Assembly: GCA_028691175.1 (NCBI GenBank) | Contig: JAQUZU010000058.1 | Location: forward strand, 1-10,534 | DNA from: Candidatus Kapaibacterium sp. | Lineage (GTDB): Bacteria; Bacteroidota; Ignavibacteria; Kapaibacteriales; UBA2268 | Length of the DNA: 10,534 nt | Direction of reading: 5' to 3' | Shown here: positions 6,753-10,534 of the stretch, piece by piece | How positions within the stretch are numbered: position 1 is the first letter of the stretch | How the letters are laid out: each line of letters begins with the position of its first letter | Notes under the pieces: generated by a model | Seen by the model: only the letters and a program-made list of their open reading frames with translations | What the model was told of the DNA's origin: nothing | Database searches by the model: none | Position numbers and translations under genes: made by a program

Positions 6753-8783
6753 ATGGAAGAAAACGGCACTCCAACCCCGATAGATCACAGCGAATATACC
6801 GAAAAAAACATCCGCGTATTGGAAGGACTCGAAGCAGTCCGTATGCGTCCGGCAATGTACATTGGCGACGTTGGCGAACGCGGTTTGCACCATCTAATTC
6901 AAGAAGTTGTCGACAACTCAATCGATGAGGCTTTCGGCGGTTTTTGTACTCACATAGAGGTAACACTCCATAACGACGGCTCCTGTTCGGTAACCGATAA
7001 CGGGCGCGGTATCCCGACCGGTATCCACCCGGTAAAAGGAATTTCCACACTTGAAGTTGTAATGTGTACGTTGCACGCAGGCGGTAAATTTGATAAAGGC
7101 TCGTACGCTGTTTCCGGCGGTTTGCACGGTGTCGGCGTTTCGTGCGTGAACGCACTTTCGAGCGATATGACCGTAACTATCAAACGCGAAGGAAAGATTT
7201 TCGAACAACATTACGCTTACGGTGCCCCGCAAAATGAAGTCAAAGAAATCGGCACAAGCGAGCAAACCGGTACAACGGTTCGCTTTTTACCTGATGCCTC
7301 CATTTTCACTACTATAGTTTTTAAATACGGCAAAGTTGCAGACCGCCTCCGCGAATTGGCTTTCTTAAATCCGCATATTGCCATTACATTGACTGACGAG
7401 CGCGAAATGAAATCCGAACTTTTTCACTTCAAGGGTGGTTTGATAGATTTCGTTAAATATACTGATACAGGTAGCACTGCAGTTGTAAAGCCAATTCTTA
7501 TCAGTGGCAACAGTATTTCAGACGACGGATTAGAGACAAAAGTCGAAATCTGCTTTGAATATAACGACGGATATAGCGAAAATGTTCTCTCTTATGTAAA
7601 TAACATCAATACAATTGAAGGCGGAACGCATGTCTCCGGCTTTCGTTCGGCGATGACCAGAACACTAAACACTTACGCTCAAAACAACAATCTGGTCAAA
7701 AACAACAAAATAACGCTTTCCGGCGAAGATTTCCGCGAAGGGCTTACTTGCGTAATTTCAGCAATGGTTCCAAATCCGCAATTTGAAGGACAAACCAAAA
7801 CGAAACTTGGCAACGGCGAAGTTGAAGGAATTACCCGCACCATAGTCGGCGACCGCCTGACAGTGTTTTTAGATGAAAACCCAACCGTCGCTAAGTCTAT
7901 TATTGATAAAGCAGTTGTAGCGGCTGAAGCACGTGTTGCGGCAAAACGTTCCCGCGAATTAGTACGTCGCAAGAGTGCACTTGAAATTTCGACTCTGCCG
8001 GGCAAATTAGCAGATTGTTCTCTCAGAACATCCGAGGACACAGAATTGTTTCTCGTCGAGGGAGATTCCGCGGGTGGATCTGCAAAGCAGGGACGCGACC
8101 GCCGTTTTCAGGCAATTCTTCCACTACGCGGTAAAATCTTGAATGTACAAAAAGCACGCGACCACCGTATACTCGAAAACGAGGAAATTCGCACAATGTT
8201 TACTGCTGTCGGTGCAGGTTTTGGCGATGCCTTCGATGCATCTAAGTCTCGCTACGGCAAAGTAATTCTTATGGCAGATGCCGATGTCGATGGTTCGCAT
8301 ATTCGCGTTCTACTGATGACATTTTTCTTCCGTTTTATGCGCGATCTTATTGTAAACGGCAAATTATTCCTTGCTCAGCCGCCACTTTATAAGTTACGCA
8401 AAGGGAAACTGGAATACTACGCTTTTAACGAAAAAGAGCGCGACGAAATTATTGCTCGAATCCGCAAGGACATGGCAAACAGGAAATCGGGTTCTGCCCC
8501 ACAACTTCCGGAAGTATCAAATGAAGTAGAGACCTCGGAGGAAGGCGTTTCTGCAACTCAAGACGGCATAACTATAAGTCGATTCAAAGGTTTGGGCGAA
8601 ATGAATCCGGAACAACTCTGGGATACAACAATGAATCCGGAAACCCGCACTTTATTGCGAGTTTCGCTTGACGACGCTGCAAACGCGGCACGAATTTTCC
8701 AAATGTTGATGGGCGACAAAGTTGAACCTCGTCGTGATTTTATTGAGCAAAATGCTCACTTCGTTAAGAATTTGGATATATAA
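6753..8783 (+). CDS. gyrB: DNA gyrase subunit B (GyrB)
   Basis: The ATPase subunit of DNA gyrase, which introduces negative supercoils together with GyrA (not in the window). The GHKL ATPase domain shows EVVDNSIDEA (51-60, catalytic Glu51 and Mg-binding Asn55), DNGRGIP (82-88) and GGLHGVG (122-128). The transducer carries the QTKTKLGN loop. The Toprim domain has EGDSAGGSAK (Glu436) and DADVDGSH (D509, D511, D513), and the tail has RFKGLGEMNPEQLWDTTMNPETR, ending EPRRDFIEQNA. GLHGVGVSCVNALS favours GyrB over ParE. At 676 aa it lacks the roughly 170-residue insert of enterobacterial GyrB; a short polar Ser/Glu-rich linker of about 30 residues sits at that site, before RFKGLGEM. AAGG (6743-6746) lies 6 nt before the ATG. 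xseB begins 3 nt after the stop. Confidence 0.97.
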   Translation: MEENGTPTPIDHSEYTEKNIRVLEGLEAVRMRPAMYIGDVGERGLHHLIQEVVDNSIDEAFGGFCTHIEVTLHNDGSCSVTDNGRGIPTGIHPVKGISTLEVVMCTLHAGGKFDKGSYAVSGGLHGVGVSCVNALSSDMTVTIKREGKIFEQHYAYGAPQNEVKEIGTSEQTGTTVRFLPDASIFTTIVFKYGKVADRLRELAFLNPHIAITLTDEREMKSELFHFKGGLIDFVKYTDTGSTAVVKPILISGNSISDDGLETKVEICFEYNDGYSENVLSYVNNINTIEGGTHVSGFRSAMTRTLNTYAQNNNLVKNNKITLSGEDFREGLTCVISAMVPNPQFEGQTKTKLGNGEVEGITRTIVGDRLTVFLDENPTVAKSIIDKAVVAAEARVAAKRSRELVRRKSALEISTLPGKLADCSLRTSEDTELFLVEGDSAGGSAKQGRDRRFQAILPLRGKILNVQKARDHRILENEEIRTMFTAVGAGFGDAFDASKSRYGKVILMADADVDGSHIRVLLMTFFFRFMRDLIVNGKLFLAQPPLYKLRKGKLEYYAFNEKERDEIIARIRKDMANRKSGSAPQLPEVSNEVETSEEGVSATQDGITISRFKGLGEMNPEQLWDTTMNPETRTLLRVSLDDAANAARIFQMLMGDKVEPRRDFIEQNAHFVKNLDI

Positions 8784-8786
8784 GCC

Positions 8787-9056
8787 ATGAAAAAAGCAAA
8801 GCAATCTTTTGAAGAGGAATTCGAAAGTTTACAAAATATTGTCGGCGAATTAGATGCCGGCGATCTTCCGTTTGAGGAAACAGTAAATAAATACGAAAAA
8901 GGCATAAAAACGGCGATTTCGCTGATTACAACTTTGAAGAATGCCGAGCAAAGAATTACGACGGTTGAAGCGGAATATGCAAAAGTTTGCGGCGATGAAT
9001 CAGATGCAAAAGTTAACGCCGATGAAGACATAGAAGAAGGTGAATATGAAAACTGA
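8787..9056 (+). CDS. xseB: Exodeoxyribonuclease VII small subunit (XseB)
   Basis: The small subunit of exonuclease VII, which with XseA degrades single-stranded DNA to oligonucleotides in repair and recombination. The 89-aa protein has the family signature: SFEEEFESLQNIVGELDAGDLPFEE (7-31), then a helix with YEKGIK and the coiled segment LKNAEQRI. An acidic tail (about 70-89, Asp/Glu-rich) extends past the usual core. The large subunit is not in the window. The ATG follows the gyrB TAA by 3 nt, so the two are almost certainly on one transcript. The next gene starts inside its last codons. Confidence 0.92.
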   Translation: MKKAKQSFEEEFESLQNIVGELDAGDLPFEETVNKYEKGIKTAISLITTLKNAEQRITTVEAEYAKVCGDESDAKVNADEDIEEGEYEN

Positions 9057-9864
9057 TTTTAGTGAATTAACGGCGTGTGCTATCGAAGCGGCAACAAAAG
9101 CCGGCGAAATTTTACGTGCCGGATTCGGAACACATTTTCGTATTTCGAGCAAAGAAGGTCGCAATAATTTAGTAACCGAATATGATACAAAATCAGAAAA
9201 TTTCATCTTAGATTTTATTAAGTCGAAATTTCCTCACCACTTTTTTCTTGCTGAAGAAAGCGGAGAATCCGGCACGGTCGCGTCAGACGAAGTACAATGG
9301 GTAATCGATCCGCTCGACGGAACAGTAAATTTTGCTCACGGTATTCCGATTTTTAGTGTCAGTATTGCAGCTACTTTGCACGGCGAGACACTATGCGGCG
9401 TAGTTTATCAGCCGATTCTTGACGAACTGTTTGTCGCCGAAAAAGGCAAAGGAAGTTTCATGAACGGCAAGCCGCTCCACGTTTCTTCCTCGCATGATAT
9501 TACTTCGTCGTTTCTCGTAACGGGATTTCCGTATAATATAGACTCAAATCCGCATTATTGCTTAGAAACTTTCGTCGATATAGTTAAACAGGGCATTCCT
9601 GTTCGTCGCCTTGGATCTGCAGCGATGGATTTATGCTATGTAGCGTGCGGCAGATTCGACGGATTTTTTGAAATTAACCTACACCCTTGGGACGTTGCAG
9701 CCGGAGTATTAATTTTGTCCGAAGCCGGCGGAAAAATCACGCAATACGATCAATCGGATTATTCGATTTTTGACCATACGATTTTAGCCACTAACGGACT
9801 ATTACACAGCCCGATAGCAGAAATTTTATTGGCGAACTATCGGAAATTTCAGTCTAAAAAATAG
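9046..9864 (+). CDS. suhB: Inositol-1-monophosphatase family protein (SuhB-like)
   Basis: A Mg-dependent, lithium-sensitive-type phosphatase fold of 272 aa, normal length for the family. The metal-binding residues are in place: Glu70 in AEESG, Asp88 and Asp91 in DPLDGTVNF (88-96), and Asp216 in WDVAAGVLILSEAGG. NLVTEYDTKSE (41-51) and GSAAMDLCYVACGRFDGFFE (190-209) are typical of SuhB/IMPase proteins. The ATG at 9046 was chosen over the in-frame GTG at 9040, because GAAGAAGG (9033-9040) is a strong ribosome site 5 nt upstream. It overlaps xseB by 11 nt, and dapF starts 2 nt after its stop. The substrate may be myo-inositol 1-phosphate, but relatives act on histidinol phosphate or other sugar phosphates, so the exact role and symbol are less certain than the family. 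Confidence 0.9.
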   Translation: MKTDFSELTACAIEAATKAGEILRAGFGTHFRISSKEGRNNLVTEYDTKSENFILDFIKSKFPHHFFLAEESGESGTVASDEVQWVIDPLDGTVNFAHGIPIFSVSIAATLHGETLCGVVYQPILDELFVAEKGKGSFMNGKPLHVSSSHDITSSFLVTGFPYNIDSNPHYCLETFVDIVKQGIPVRRLGSAAMDLCYVACGRFDGFFEINLHPWDVAAGVLILSEAGGKITQYDQSDYSIFDHTILATNGLLHSPIAEILLANYRKFQSKK

Positions 9865-9866
9865 AT

Positions 9867-10534
9867 ATGAAAATAGAAGTTACATACATGTCCGGAGCCG
9901 GAAACACTTTCTCGGTAATCGATAATTCACGATGCGGACTAAGTAAAGCACAAGCCTCTGAACTTGCCGGCATCTTATGCTTCAAAAACAACGTAAATCA
10001 CCATAGCACCGAGGGTCTGATCCTTATAGATTTGCCGACTGAAGACGATTGCGATTTTTCGGCCGATTTTTTCAATCCGGACGGAACTTGCGACGCAATG
10101 TGCGGCAACGGCGGACGTTGTGCAGTGCGATTTGCATCTCTAATGCCGAACATAAATCTGAAATCAAACGGAAAATTTTCGATGGCAGAAGCAAAATACT
10201 GCTATACTTTGCCGGCGGGCAGCGATTTAATCTGCCTACACTTTCCCGCTCCACTCGCTTATAAAGATAAATTTTTCGTTATCGGCGAGTCAGCAGTATA
10301 TTCCGGAACTTATGTCGATGTCGGTACCCGCCACTATATTCTCGACTTTAACTCAACCGTTGGAGCAGACGATTTTACACACTACAACATTAATTCAATT
10401 GCACGCGAAATCCGCTATGCAAATGAATTTGCCCCACACGGCGTAAATGTAAATTTTTTCAGAATCGAAAACGGAACGGTATACTTGCGTACATACGAAC
10501 GCGGAGTAGAATTTGAAACCGGAGCATGCGGAAC
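9867..10534 (+). CDS. dapF: Diaminopimelate epimerase (DapF), 3' end beyond window
   Basis: Interconverts LL- and meso-diaminopimelate for lysine and peptidoglycan synthesis without a cofactor, using two cysteines. Both are visible: Cys79 in NPDGTCDAMCGNGGRC and Cys221 in FETGACG, three bases short of the window end plus a partial codon. Other family marks are MSGAGNTFSVID (8-19), the HYI strand after GT, NVNFF and TYERGVEFE. About 222 codons are present, so roughly 40-50 residues are probably missing. Some usually conserved positions differ: Thr where GND(F) is usual, EGLI where DGLI is common, GTRH where GxPH is usual, and NPDGT where NxDGS is usual. These may be lineage traits. The ATG is 2 nt after the upstream stop, with no clear ribosome site, which suggests coupled translation. 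Confidence 0.93.
   Translation, partial: MKIEVTYMSGAGNTFSVIDNSRCGLSKAQASELAGILCFKNNVNHHSTEGLILIDLPTEDDCDFSADFFNPDGTCDAMCGNGGRCAVRFASLMPNINLKSNGKFSMAEAKYCYTLPAGSDLICLHFPAPLAYKDKFFVIGESAVYSGTYVDVGTRHYILDFNSTVGADDFTHYNINSIAREIRYANEFAPHGVNVNFFRIENGTVYLRTYERGVEFETGACG

Noticed and set aside
9040..9045. GTG start for the IMPase gene
   Set aside because: The G of this GTG is the last base of the GAAGAAGG ribosome site that is correctly spaced for the ATG at 9046.
1..10534. CRISPR array, insertion sequence, tRNA or rRNA
   Set aside because: No regularly spaced direct repeats, transposase motifs, terminal inverted repeats or cloverleaf-type sequences were seen on reading either strand.

Overview
The window is a dense bacterial chromosomal segment with low-to-mid-40s % G+C by eye and the standard code, TGA being used as a stop. 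It holds eight complete genes, one minus-strand gene that ends 11 bases from the left edge, and a dapF cut off at the right edge. The likely source is the Bacteroidota/Chlorobiota/Kapabacteria (FCB) group. The main evidence is promoter shape: upstream of purA there is TTTG-N19-TATATTTG, which fits the Bacteroidota-type -33/-7 consensus (TTTG / TAnnTTTG), and similar -7 boxes precede panD and gyrB. Some genes have AAGG-type ribosome binding sites and others have none, which also fits that group. No mobile element, CRISPR array, tRNA or rRNA was seen.

Layout. (1) At 12-806 (minus) lies an unrecognised membrane protein, divergent from the next unit across a 240-bp AT-rich gap. (2) At 1047-3167 (plus) are purA (adenylosuccinate synthase) and a class I SAM methyltransferase, separated by a very GC-rich perfect hairpin. 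(3) At 3286-6665 (plus) is a tight unit of panD (aspartate 1-decarboxylase), a MEMO1-AMMECR1 fusion with a probable N-terminal export signal, and an HD-domain tRNA nucleotidyltransferase (cca family). (4) At 6753-10534 (plus) is a second tight unit: gyrB, xseB (exonuclease VII small subunit), an inositol-monophosphatase-family gene (suhB-like) and dapF (diaminopimelate epimerase, 3' end missing).

How the genes fit together. Most are housekeeping: purine synthesis (purA), pantothenate/CoA (panD), tRNA 3'-end maturation (cca), DNA topology and repair (gyrB, xseB) and lysine/peptidoglycan precursor synthesis (dapF). The units look like transcription units of convenience, with gaps of 2-4 nt or overlaps of 11 nt, rather than one pathway. 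The part with the most unexplained biology is the MEMO1-AMMECR1 fusion. It joins two members of the functionally unresolved AmmeMemoRadiSam trio in one chain, keeps the likely metal ligands, appears to be exported, and has no radical-SAM partner in view. The orphan membrane protein, the GC-rich hairpin and a TTACGTAA palindrome shared by two promoter regions are secondary leads. No clear multi-gene novel system is visible.
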